Source of the DNA: Stakelama portus | GTDB taxonomy: Bacteria; Pseudomonadota; Alphaproteobacteria; Sphingomonadales; Sphingomonadaceae | Assembly (NCBI RefSeq): GCF_003171655.1 | Contig: NZ_QFZL01000003.1 | Coordinates: forward strand, 62,001 to 126,000 | Length of the DNA stretch: 64,000 nt | Reading direction: 5' to 3' | Part shown: positions 44,705 through 52,673 of the stretch, piece after piece | How positions within the stretch are numbered: position 1 is the first letter of the stretch | How the letters are laid out: every line of letters begins with the position of its first letter | Position numbers and translations under genes: made by a program | Notes under the pieces: model-generated | Databases searched by the model: none | Seen by the model: the letters and a program-made list of their open reading frames with translations, nothing else | Told to the model about the DNA's origin: nothing

Positions 44705-47700
44705 CCGTTCACCACCTCGGTGCAGCGGTCGCACAAAGCGCCGTCCTCGGCAACTTCAGGCAGCAATCGCCAGCAGCGACCGCATTTATGCCAATCGGTG
44801 CGTGAGACCGTCACATCCCCATCGGCCTGGGTCACTGACGCGACGATGAACAGCTCGGCCAGCGCATCGGCGGGCAGCGGCAATTCGGGCACGGTGACAG
44901 CGGCTTCGTTCGACGACCGGATCGTCTTTTCGCGGCGATAGGGCTCGATCGCTTCGGTCACACGCTCGCGCAGCGCGCGCACCGCGCTCCAGTCGGCGGT
45001 CAGCCGGTCCTGCGACAGATCGGGAAGTTCGGGCCATTCGAGGAAATGGACCGACCCGTCCTCGCTCGGGAACCGCGCCTGCCACACTTCCTCGGCCGTG
45101 AAGGCGAGGATGGGGGCGGCATAGCGGACCAGCGCATGGAACAGCGTGTCGAGCACAGTGCGATAGGCACGCCGCCGGGGATCGTCCGCCGCGTCGCAAT
45201 AGAGGCAATCCTTGCGGATATCGAAAAAGAAGGCCGACAGGTCCTCATTCGCGAAATCGGTCAGCGCGCGGATATAGACGTCGAATTCGTAATTCTCCGC
45301 CGCCTTGCGCAGCGTCGCGTCGAGATCACCGAGCAGATGGAGCACATAGCGCTCCAGCTCGGGCATGTCCTTGACCGCCACCTTTTCGGCATCGCTGAAC
45401 CCGTCGAGACCGCCGAGCATATAGCGAAAGCTGTTGCGCAGCTTGCGATAGGCGTCGGACGTACCGGCCAGCACCTGCTTGCCGATGCGCACATCCTCGA
45501 AATAATCGGTCTGCGCGACCCACATGCGCAGGATGTCGGCGCCCGATTCCTGAATGATCTTCAGCGGATCGACGACATTGCCCAGCGACTTGGACATTTT
45601 GCGTCCCTTGTCGTCCAGCGCGAAACCGTGCGTCAGCACGGCCTTGTACGGCGGTTCGCCGCGGGTGCCGCAGGCTTCGAGCAGCGACGACTGGAACCAG
45701 CCGCGATGCTGATCCGACCCTTCGAGATAGAGGTCGGCGCGCACGCCCTCGCCATAGCGTGCCTCGAGCACAAAGGCATGGGTGCTGCCCGAATCGAACC
45801 ACACGTCGAGAATGTCGGTGACGACTTCGAATTCCTCGATGTCGTATTTCTCGCCCAGGATCTTCTGATGATCTGCGGCGAACCATGCGTCGGCGCCGCC
45901 GCTCTTGAACGCCTCGATGATCGCGGCATTGACCCATTTGTCGCGCAGATATTCGCCGGTTTCCTTGCGAACATAAAGCGGGATCGGCACGCCCCAGGCG
46001 CGCTGGCGACTGATCACCCAGTCGGGGCGCCCCTCCACCATCGAACGGATGCGGTTCTTCGACCGTTCGGGCACCCAGCGCGTCCGCTCGATCCCGTCGA
46101 GCGCGATGCCGCGCAGCGTCGGGCCGTTATGCGTCGACATGGGCAGCTCGCCCCCGAACGGACTGGGCACATCGACCGCGACCGGATCGGCGCCCTTGTC
46201 CATCGGGATGAACCATTGCGGGGTGGCGCGGAAGATGATCTTCGCCTTGGACCGCCAGCTATGCGGATAGCTGTGGACGAAATCGTCGGATGCCGCGAGC
46301 AGCGCGCCCGCTTCGCGCAGGTCGCGACAGATCGGACCTTCTTCCAGCTTGCCGCCATTGCCGCTCGCCGTGAATTTCGGATTGATGACGCTGCCTTCGC
46401 CGCCCAGCCACAGCCAGTCGTCGCGATAGCGCCCGTCGCCTTCGACCGCGAAAACCGGATTGATGCCATGCGCCTTGCACAGCAGGAAATCGTCCTCGCC
46501 ATGATCGGGCGCCATATGGACGAGGCCCGTACCCGCGTCGGTGGTGACGAAATCACCCGGAAGGAACGGGCGCGGCGTGGCAAAGAACCCGCCGAGCTTG
46601 TGCATCGGGTGACGGGCGGTGGCGCCGGCGAGTTTCTTGCCACGAAAGAGCTGTCGTTCTCCAGTCTGCTGGAGCGTGACATCAGATGCCGGTTTGATCT
46701 TCAACGAAGCACTTGGGTGCGATGGCAACTGAACGCTCGCAAGCAGCTTGTTGATTCTGCCAATGAACGAATCAACTAGATCCTGAGCGATGACAAAGAC
46801 ATCGCTAGCGGGACGAATGCCAAAATTTGCAAGTGCTTCACGAGCTGCGGCGCTGAACTCAGGGCCGCCGTCAGAATAGTGGTCTTCCTTAACCCTCAAA
46901 AGGCGGTATTCTATTTCCTCACCAAACGAGAGCGCTTGGTTGACTGGAATTGTCCAGGGGGTTGTTGTCCAAATGATGGCTTTTACGTGGGCGCCTTTCT
47001 CAAGGAGCAACTGAATCGAGGGGCATTCCGGCGCCTCGACAATCTCGAACGCCACGTCGATCTGAGTCGAGGTGATATCCTCATATTCGACTTCGGCTTC
47101 GGCGAGCGCGGTCTTTTCGACCGGGGACCACATCACCGGCTTGGCGCCGCGATAAAGCTGGCCGCTTTCGGCGAATTTCAAAAGCTCGCCCGCGATCGTC
47201 GCCTCGGCTTCGAACTTCATGGTGAGATAGGGATCTTCCCAATCGCCCATCACGCCCAGCCGCTCAAATTGTTCGCGCTGCACCGCCACCCATTTTTCGG
47301 CGTACGCACGACATTCGGCGCGGAAGGCGACGGGATCGACTTCGTCCTTGTTCAGCTTCTTCTTGCGATAGGCTTCCTCGACCTTCCATTCGATCGGCAG
47401 GCCGTGACAATCCCATCCGGGAACATAGGGCGCATCCTTGCCCATCAGGCTCTGCGAGCGGACGATGATGTCCTTGAGGATCTTGTTCATCGCATGGCCC
47501 ATGTGAATGTCGCCATTCGCATAGGGCGGGCCATCGTGCAGGATGAAGCGTTCGCGCCCGGCACGCTGTTCGCGCAGCCGGTCGTAAATGCCGATCTTTT
47601 CCCAGCGTTCCAGAATGCCGGGTTCCTTGTTGGCAAGGCCGGCCTTCATCGGGAAATCGGTCTTCGGCAGGAAGACGGTGTCGCGCCAGTCGCGCTGTGT

Positions 47701-47718
47701 GTCGGTCGTGTCGTTCAT
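44701..47718 (-). CDS. ileS: Isoleucyl-tRNA synthetase
   Basis: A 1005-residue class I synthetase. HIGH-type motif HMGH is at residues 72-75, the editing-domain Thr-rich peptide WTTTPWTIPVNQA at 250-262, and KMSKS near 705. The C-terminal zinc-finger has CGRCWRLLPEV and CDRC. DNA encoding roughly residues 220-343 has only about 42-58% GC, against mid-60s on either side. In the same area the protein seems about 45-50 residues longer than E. coli IleS between TTTPW and the DAGTG motif. A short internal echo (IRPASDV at 301, IKPASDV at 341) lies there. Both ends are typical, so this is probably a recombinant but working gene. Confidence 0.96.
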   Translation of the reverse strand: MNDTTDTQRDWRDTVFLPKTDFPMKAGLANKEPGILERWEKIGIYDRLREQRAGRERFILHDGPPYANGDIHMGHAMNKILKDIIVRSQSLMGKDAPYVPGWDCHGLPIEWKVEEAYRKKKLNKDEVDPVAFRAECRAYAEKWVAVQREQFERLGVMGDWEDPYLTMKFEAEATIAGELLKFAESGQLYRGAKPVMWSPVEKTALAEAEVEYEDITSTQIDVAFEIVEAPECPSIQLLLEKGAHVKAIIWTTTPWTIPVNQALSFGEEIEYRLLRVKEDHYSDGGPEFSAAAREALANFGIRPASDVFVIAQDLVDSFIGRINKLLASVQLPSHPSASLKIKPASDVTLQQTGERQLFRGKKLAGATARHPMHKLGGFFATPRPFLPGDFVTTDAGTGLVHMAPDHGEDDFLLCKAHGINPVFAVEGDGRYRDDWLWLGGEGSVINPKFTASGNGGKLEEGPICRDLREAGALLAASDDFVHSYPHSWRSKAKIIFRATPQWFIPMDKGADPVAVDVPSPFGGELPMSTHNGPTLRGIALDGIERTRWVPERSKNRIRSMVEGRPDWVISRQRAWGVPIPLYVRKETGEYLRDKWVNAAIIEAFKSGGADAWFAADHQKILGEKYDIEEFEVVTDILDVWFDSGSTHAFVLEARYGEGVRADLYLEGSDQHRGWFQSSLLEACGTRGEPPYKAVLTHGFALDDKGRKMSKSLGNVVDPLKIIQESGADILRMWVAQTDYFEDVRIGKQVLAGTSDAYRKLRNSFRYMLGGLDGFSDAEKVAVKDMPELERYVLHLLGDLDATLRKAAENYEFDVYIRALTDFANEDLSAFFFDIRKDCLYCDAADDPRRRAYRTVLDTLFHALVRYAAPILAFTAEEVWQARFPSEDGSVHFLEWPELPDLSQDRLTADWSAVRALRERVTEAIEPYRREKTIRSSNEAAVTVPELPLPADALAELFIVASVTQADGDVTVSRTDWHKCGRCWRLLPEVAEDGALCDRCTEVVNG

Positions 47719-47796
47719 GGGAATGCGCCGATTAGAGGATGCGCGGCCTTCTGCAAAGCATCAGTTGCATTGCAACGGCCCTGCCGCCCTGCATCC

Positions 47797-47826
47797 GTTT
47801 GGGCTGAGCTTGTCGAAGCCCGGTTC
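47797..47826. repeat. REP-like extragenic palindrome
   Basis: GGGCTGAGCTTGTCGAAGCCC at 47801-47821 matches the small extragenic repeat (GGGCTTCGACAAGCTCAGCCC on the other strand) that I recall as dispersed in many sphingomonad and other proteobacterial genomes. It sits in the 158-base gap between ileS and ribF, within a less structured stretch. Confidence 0.6.
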
Positions 47827-47876
47827 TGCCTTTTGCACCGCGTCGGAAAAAGAAGCTCAGGGCAAGTGGCGCGTGG

Positions 47877-48806
47877 TCAGTTGCGTGCCAGGGCAGCCTT
47901 TGCGTCGTCGCAATCGCGGGCGATCTGGGCCTTCAGCGCATCCATGTCGTCGAACTTTGCCTCGGGCCGCAGATATTCGATCAGTTCGACTTCGATCGTC
48001 TGGCCATAAAGGTCGCCCGAAAAATCGAAGAAATGCGGTTCGAGCAATTCGAGCGGCGGATCGATCATCGGGCGGATGCCCAGATTGGCGACGCCATCGA
48101 CCATCCGTCCGTCGGGCAAACGCCCGCGTACGGCATAAATGCCATAAGCGGGGCGCAGATAGCTGCCGAGCTTCAGATTCGCGGTCGGCCAGCCCAGTTC
48201 GCGCCCCAGCTTCGCGCCCGGCTCCACCATTCCTTCGATCGCAAAGGGGCGCGTCAGCAGTGCCGCTGCCTCGCGCGGCTTGCCTGCCTGAAGCAATTCG
48301 CGAATGCGGCTGGACGACACCGCCTCGCCTTCGCCGACTATCGGCGCGACGGTTTCGATGCCGAATCCCATCCGCGCGCCCAGATCGCGCAGCACGCTGA
48401 CATTGCCGCCGCGCGCCTTGCCGAAGGTGAAGTCGTCGCCCGTCACCACACCGGCCACGCCGATCGCATCGACCAGCCGATCCTGCGCGAACGCTTCCGC
48501 CGTCAGCCCGGCGAGCGCGCCATCGAAATGAAACACCAGCATCGCATCCGCCCCCGCTTGTGCGAACAGCCGCTGGCGCTGATCGAGCGTCGTCAGGCGA
48601 AAGGGCGGGGTATCGGGGCGGAAATGGCGCACCGGATGCGGATCGAAGGTGGCGACGATCGCGGGGCGACCCCGATCCTTCGCCCAGTGGATGGCGCGCC
48701 GCACCACTGCCTGATGGCCGAGGTGAAATCCGTCGAAATTGCCGAGCGCGACGATGCCGCCGCGAAATTCGGGCGGGACCGCCGAGCCGCCGTCCAGCCG
48801 CTCCAT
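47877..48806 (-). CDS. ribF: Bifunctional riboflavin kinase / FAD synthetase
   Basis: A 309-residue enzyme that phosphorylates riboflavin to FMN and adenylates it to FAD. The FAD synthetase half carries ALGNFDGFHLGHQAVV near residue 20 (nucleotidyltransferase HxGH), FDPHPVRHF near 50 and SSSRIRELLQ near 165. The C-terminal kinase half has GRELGWPTANL with the PTAN motif near 205 and a DLYG-type end (FSGDLYGQTIEVELIEYLRPE). I set the start at 48806 (MERLDGGSAVPPEFRG); the longer frame into folA is rejected. It sits between folA and ileS. Confidence 0.95.
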   Translation of the reverse strand: MERLDGGSAVPPEFRGGIVALGNFDGFHLGHQAVVRRAIHWAKDRGRPAIVATFDPHPVRHFRPDTPPFRLTTLDQRQRLFAQAGADAMLVFHFDGALAGLTAEAFAQDRLVDAIGVAGVVTGDDFTFGKARGGNVSVLRDLGARMGFGIETVAPIVGEGEAVSSSRIRELLQAGKPREAAALLTRPFAIEGMVEPGAKLGRELGWPTANLKLGSYLRPAYGIYAVRGRLPDGRMVDGVANLGIRPMIDPPLELLEPHFFDFSGDLYGQTIEVELIEYLRPEAKFDDMDALKAQIARDCDDAKAALARN

Positions 48807-48865
48807 GGCGCGGCCTATAACGACAGCGCGCGCGCTTTCAAATGGCCCACCGGCTCGATCCGGGC

Positions 48866-49351
48866 TCATGTCCGGCGCACGAGCGTGACAAAGGCATAGG
48901 CCGGGCGACCATCGGCGGCCGCATGTTCTTCCCGCGCAGTCTCGTGCCACTGCCGGGAATCGAATTCCGGCACCACCGCGTCCCCGCCGGGCGCGAGATG
49001 AACTTCGGTAAGCTCGATACGGTCGGCGCGGTCGAGAAACAGCGCGAAAACCTCCGCGCCGCCGATGACTGCAATCTCCGGCGCATCGCCCGCCAGCGCC
49101 AGTGCCTCCTCCGGCGAATGGGCAACCTCGGCGCCATCCGCCTGCCAACTGACATCGCGCGTCAGCACGATATGGCGTCGGCCGGGCAGCGGCGCGGGAA
49201 AGCTTTCGAAGGTCTTGCGCCCCATGATCATCGGCTTGCCCATCGTCTGTGCCTTGAATCGCTTCAGGTCGGCGGGCAGCCGCCAGGGCAGCGCGCCATC
49301 GACGCCGATCACGCCATTGTCGGCGCGGGCAAGGTGAAAGCTGATCGTCAC
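48866..49351 (-). CDS. folA: Dihydrofolate reductase
   Basis: A 161-residue NADPH-dependent enzyme making tetrahydrofolate, the trimethoprim target. Supporting motifs are NGVIGVDGALPWRLPADLKRFKAQTMGKPMIMGRKTFES (signature with Trp and the loop), SPEEALALAGDAPEIAVIGGAEVFALFL for the NADPH site, and ELTEVHLAPGGDAVVPEF. The protonating acidic residue sits in DLKRF. It begins 2 bases after the thyA stop, a classic thyA-folA pair supplying dTMP and recycling folate. Confidence 0.95.
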   Translation of the reverse strand: MTISFHLARADNGVIGVDGALPWRLPADLKRFKAQTMGKPMIMGRKTFESFPAPLPGRRHIVLTRDVSWQADGAEVAHSPEEALALAGDAPEIAVIGGAEVFALFLDRADRIELTEVHLAPGGDAVVPEFDSRQWHETAREEHAAADGRPAYAFVTLVRRT

Positions 49352-49353
49352 GA

Positions 49354-50148
49354 TCAGACCGCGACCGGCGCCTTGATATGCGGCTGCGCGACATAGTCGC
49401 GAATCGCGAAATCCTCATAGTCATAGGCGTCGATCGACGGCGGGCGGCGCAGGATTTCGAGTCGGGGCAGCGGCCCGGGCTCGCGGCGCAGTTGTTCGCG
49501 CGCCTGGTCGAGATGATTGGAATAAAGGTGGCAATCGCCGCCGGTCCACACGAAATCGCCCGGCTCCAGATCGCATTGCTGCGCGAGCATATGCGTCAGC
49601 AGCGCATAGCTGGCGATGTTGAACGGCACGCCTAGGAAGATATCCGCCGAACGTTGATACAGCTGAAGCGACAACCGCCCGTTCGCGACATGGCATTGGA
49701 ACAGACAATGGCAGGGCGCCAGCGCCATCGCGTGCAGCTCGCCCGGATTCCATGCCGACACCACCATCCGGCGCGATCCGGGATTGGTCTTCAGCGTCTC
49801 GATCAGTTCGGCGATCTGATCGATATGCTGGCCGTCCGCCGCCTGCCAGTCGCGCCATTGCTTGCCATATACCGGCCCGAGGTCACCCGATTCATCGGCC
49901 CATTCGTCCCAGATGCTGACCTTGCGGTCCTGCAGCCAGCGGACATTGGTGTCGCCGCGCAGGAACCACAACAGCTCGACGATGATCGATCGCAGATGCA
50001 GCTTCTTGGTGGTCAGCAGCGGAAAGCCCTGCGACAGATCGAAGCGCATCTGATGCCCGAACACGCTGCGCGTGCCGGTGCCGGTGCGGTCCATCACTTC
50101 GGCGCCGTGGTCGAGCGCGCGTTCCATCAGGTCGAGATATTGACGCAT
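49354..50148 (-). CDS. thyA: Thymidylate synthase
   Basis: A 264-residue enzyme that methylates dUMP using methylene-THF. The catalytic Cys is in [12 protein letters not shown] near residue 146, and the phosphate Arg pair in [38 protein letters not shown] is the N-terminal substrate block, and the C terminus IKAPVAV is the usual end (family IKAPVAI/V). Its size is the common 264. It is the first gene of the minus-strand run thyA-folA-ribF-ileS-lspA. Confidence 0.98.
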   Translation of the reverse strand: MRQYLDLMERALDHGAEVMDRTGTGTRSVFGHQMRFDLSQGFPLLTTKKLHLRSIIVELLWFLRGDTNVRWLQDRKVSIWDEWADESGDLGPVYGKQWRDWQAADGQHIDQIAELIETLKTNPGSRRMVVSAWNPGELHAMALAPCHCLFQCHVANGRLSLQLYQRSADIFLGVPFNIASYALLTHMLAQQCDLEPGDFVWTGGDCHLYSNHLDQAREQLRREPGPLPRLEILRRPPSIDAYDYEDFAIRDYVAQPHIKAPVAV

Positions 50149-50275
50149 GGAACGGGCTTACCGCCGCAATCCGCCCGCGCCAAGCGGGCGCGTTCGGTCC
50201 ATTGCGGAGGAATTTGGGTTCGGAACGGATGCGCCCCTGCTTCGGTTGCACGGCGCCTATGTGCAAATTGGCGGC

Positions 50276-50689
50276 ATGACGTCACTGGCGTTCGAAGCGG
50301 AAAAAGCGGCGGAAGCACGCCTTTTGTCGGGTCAGGATGTCGCGCGCCCATTGTTCCGCCCGATCGCGGAAGCGCGCGAGGAGCTGGCAGTGTTCGCCTA
50401 TCTCGACGCGGAAGGGAATTTGCTCGGTATGCGCCACACGCCCGGGGAAAGCCGCGACAGCTGCGCGATTCCCGTGCGCGATGTCGCCGCCGACGCACTG
50501 GCATTCGGCGCGCATGCGGTGGTGATGGCGCATAATCATCCGAGCGGCGACCCCACCCCCAGCCGCGCGGATCGCGAAGCGACCAATGGCCTTGCGCGGG
50601 CACTGGGCCCGCTCGACATCCGGCTGGTCGACCATCTGGTGCTGGCGCGCGGCGGCGCCGTCAGCTTTCGCGCGCTCGGCTGGCTTTAG
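50276..50689 (+). CDS. RadC-like JAMM-domain protein
   Basis: A 137-residue MPN/JAMM domain of the RadC family. The zinc-site motif is complete: VVMAHNHPSGDPTPSRAD near residues 80-97 (H-x-H-x7-S-x2-D), with the Glu at the start of the domain (REELAVFAYLD). RadC proteins were linked to repair, but the function is unresolved. The ATG at 50276 begins the domain; an in-frame ATG at 50147 would add a 43-residue leader overlapping the thyA start codon, so the start is uncertain. It converges on the methyltransferase gene with a 4-base overlap. Confidence 0.85.
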   Translation: MTSLAFEAEKAAEARLLSGQDVARPLFRPIAEAREELAVFAYLDAEGNLLGMRHTPGESRDSCAIPVRDVAADALAFGAHAVVMAHNHPSGDPTPSRADREATNGLARALGPLDIRLVDHLVLARGGAVSFRALGWL

Positions 50690-51423
50690 GCGCTGGGAGT
50701 CGGAACCGGGGACGAACCCGGATTCGAACAGGGTTGGATATCCTCCGGATCGGGACGCGGCCCGGCGGGCTGGAACACGGCGAGATACCCGCCCGCCGAC
50801 GGCATCGATTCGATCCGCAGCATGCGATAGCCGACAGCGGCGAATTCGCATTGCAGCAGCGATGGCGGCGTGCCGTGCTGCGAAATCGGGCGATCGGCAT
50901 CGACCACCACGACCTCCCCATCGGGGCGCATCGACGGGCGCATGTTCCACAGGAAGCGATAGGGTTTTTCGATCTCGTGATACATGTGCACCATCAGCAC
51001 GCGATCGAAGCTGCTGGGCGGCAATTTGGGATCGTCCGGATCGCCCAGCCGCACGCTGACATTGTCGAGCCGCTCGCGTGCCACGCGCGCAGCCAGCGCA
51101 TCGCGCACCGCGGGCACGATATCCTCGGCCAGCACGCGGCCATCGGCGCCCACGCGCTGGGCCAGACGGATGGTGTAATAGCCTTCGCCCGCACCGATAT
51201 CGGCGATCGTCATCCCCTTCTGGATGCCGGTGCGGTTCATCACTTCGCCGGCTTCGTTGAGCCGGTCACGCGCTTCCTCGCTCGACCAGCGGCTGGAAAC
51301 GATCGTGGCGGCGGGTCGATCGGGCATGGGGAAACCGTCGGCGTCACGCTTTACCGGATCGCCGTCGCTCCCCGAGCATGCCGCCAGCAAGAGCGCGGCG
51401 GCGACGCCGCCCCAGTTTCTCAA
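50686..51423 (-). CDS. Lipoprotein-type SAM-dependent methyltransferase
   Basis: A 245-residue protein that combines a lipoprotein signal ([21 protein letters not shown], lipobox AAC at Cys16) with a class I methyltransferase fold. Motif I (SAM site) is [16 protein letters not shown] near residue 73, and the motif II region is RVLAEDIV. The C terminus is Pro/Ser-rich. If lipidated, the catalytic domain would face the periplasm, where SAM is absent, so the anchor is odd. Such signal-bearing methyltransferases are annotated in other alphaproteobacteria; their substrates are unknown. It overlaps prfB by 4 bases. Confidence 0.85.
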   Translation of the reverse strand: MRNWGGVAAALLLAACSGSDGDPVKRDADGFPMPDRPAATIVSSRWSSEEARDRLNEAGEVMNRTGIQKGMTIADIGAGEGYYTIRLAQRVGADGRVLAEDIVPAVRDALAARVARERLDNVSVRLGDPDDPKLPPSSFDRVLMVHMYHEIEKPYRFLWNMRPSMRPDGEVVVVDADRPISQHGTPPSLLQCEFAAVGYRMLRIESMPSAGGYLAVFQPAGPRPDPEDIQPCSNPGSSPVPTPSA

Positions 51424-52547
51424 TCGACGTCCTCCACCTCGACCGCCTCGCCGGTTACGCGCTGCGACAGGGCAGCAGCCATAAAGGGATCGAGGTCACC
51501 GTCCAATACATCCGATGGCGCCGTGGAGGTAACGCCGGTGCGCAGATCCTTCACCATCTGATAGGGCTGGAGGACATAGGAGCGGATCTGATGGCCCCAG
51601 CCGATATCGGTCTTGGTGGCGTTTTCGGCATTGGCCGCCGCTTCGCGCTCCTGCAGCTCGCGCTCGTACAGCCGCGCGCGCAGCTGGTTATAGGCTTCGG
51701 CCTTGTTCTTGTGCTGCGACCGCTGATTCTGGCACTGCACGACAATACCGGTCGGCAAATGGGTGATGCGCACCGCCGAATCGGTCGTGTTGATGTGCTG
51801 ACCACCCGCGCCCGACGCGCGATAGGTGTCGATGCGCAGCTCGCTCTCGTTGATCTCGATATCGATATCGTCGTCGATCACCGGATAGACCCAGATCGAC
51901 GAGAAGCTGGTGTGGCGGCGCGCCGAGCTGTCATAGGGCGAGATGCGAACCAGGCGGTGCACGCCGCTTTCGGTCTTGGCATAGCCATAGGCATTTTCGC
52001 CCTTGATCAGCAGAGTCGCCGACTTGATGCCCGCCTGTTCGCCGGCATGATAATCGACCAGCTCGACCTTATAGCCATGGCGTTCGGCCCAGCGCGTGTA
52101 CATGCGCTGGAGCATTTCGGCCCAGTCGTTCGATTCGGTGCCGCCCGCGCCCGAATTGATTTCGAGATAGGTGTCGTTGGCATCGGCTTCGCCCGAAAGC
52201 AGCGCCTGCACCTTGTCGCGCTCGGCGCGCTGCGCCAGCGCGGCAAGCGCTTCGGTGCCTTCCTTCGCCATTTCCTCATCGCCTTCAGCCTCGGCCATTT
52301 CGATGAGTTCGGCGGTATCGTTGAGCTCGCGCTCGATTTCGCGGGTCGCGGTGATCGATTCGTCGAGCCGCCGCCGCTCGCGCATCACTTCCTGCGCTTC
52401 CTTGGGATTGTCCCACAGGCTCTGGTCCTCGACCCGCGCATTGAGCTCATCGAGGCGGCGAAGCGCACGATCCCAGTCGAGGAACCGCCGCAACAGCGCC
52501 AGTGCCTCGTTGATCTTTTCCACATGAGCCTGCGCTTCGGCGCGCAT
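51420..52547 (-). CDS. prfB: Peptide chain release factor 2
   Basis: A 375-residue class I release factor reading UAA and UGA. The recognition tripeptide region is [17 protein letters not shown] (SPF-type), the catalytic GGQ is in [19 protein letters not shown] near residue 252, and the coiled-coil N-terminal domain is intact. The region around residues 22-28 ([13 protein letters not shown]) reads straight through in frame with no internal TGA. The programmed +1 frameshift of E. coli prfB is therefore absent here. It lies between the PBP1A gene and a methyltransferase gene on the same strand. Confidence 0.97.
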   Translation of the reverse strand: MRAEAQAHVEKINEALALLRRFLDWDRALRRLDELNARVEDQSLWDNPKEAQEVMRERRRLDESITATREIERELNDTAELIEMAEAEGDEEMAKEGTEALAALAQRAERDKVQALLSGEADANDTYLEINSGAGGTESNDWAEMLQRMYTRWAERHGYKVELVDYHAGEQAGIKSATLLIKGENAYGYAKTESGVHRLVRISPYDSSARRHTSFSSIWVYPVIDDDIDIEINESELRIDTYRASGAGGQHINTTDSAVRITHLPTGIVVQCQNQRSQHKNKAEAYNQLRARLYERELQEREAAANAENATKTDIGWGHQIRSYVLQPYQMVKDLRTGVTSTAPSDVLDGDLDPFMAAALSQRVTGEAVEVEDVD

Positions 52548-52673
52548 TCGTCTTCACTCCACCAACAGAAAAAGGGGCATCCGAACGACCGGCGCACCCC
52601 ATGTGCCAAGCGGTATATAGGCGTTCCCGGCGCGAAATCCCGGTAAAGCGCCGGGAAGGATCGGCTGGCCGCC

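Noticed and set aside
45046..46779. 577-residue plus-strand frame inside ileS
   Set aside because: It lies antisense to ileS and shows no family motif.
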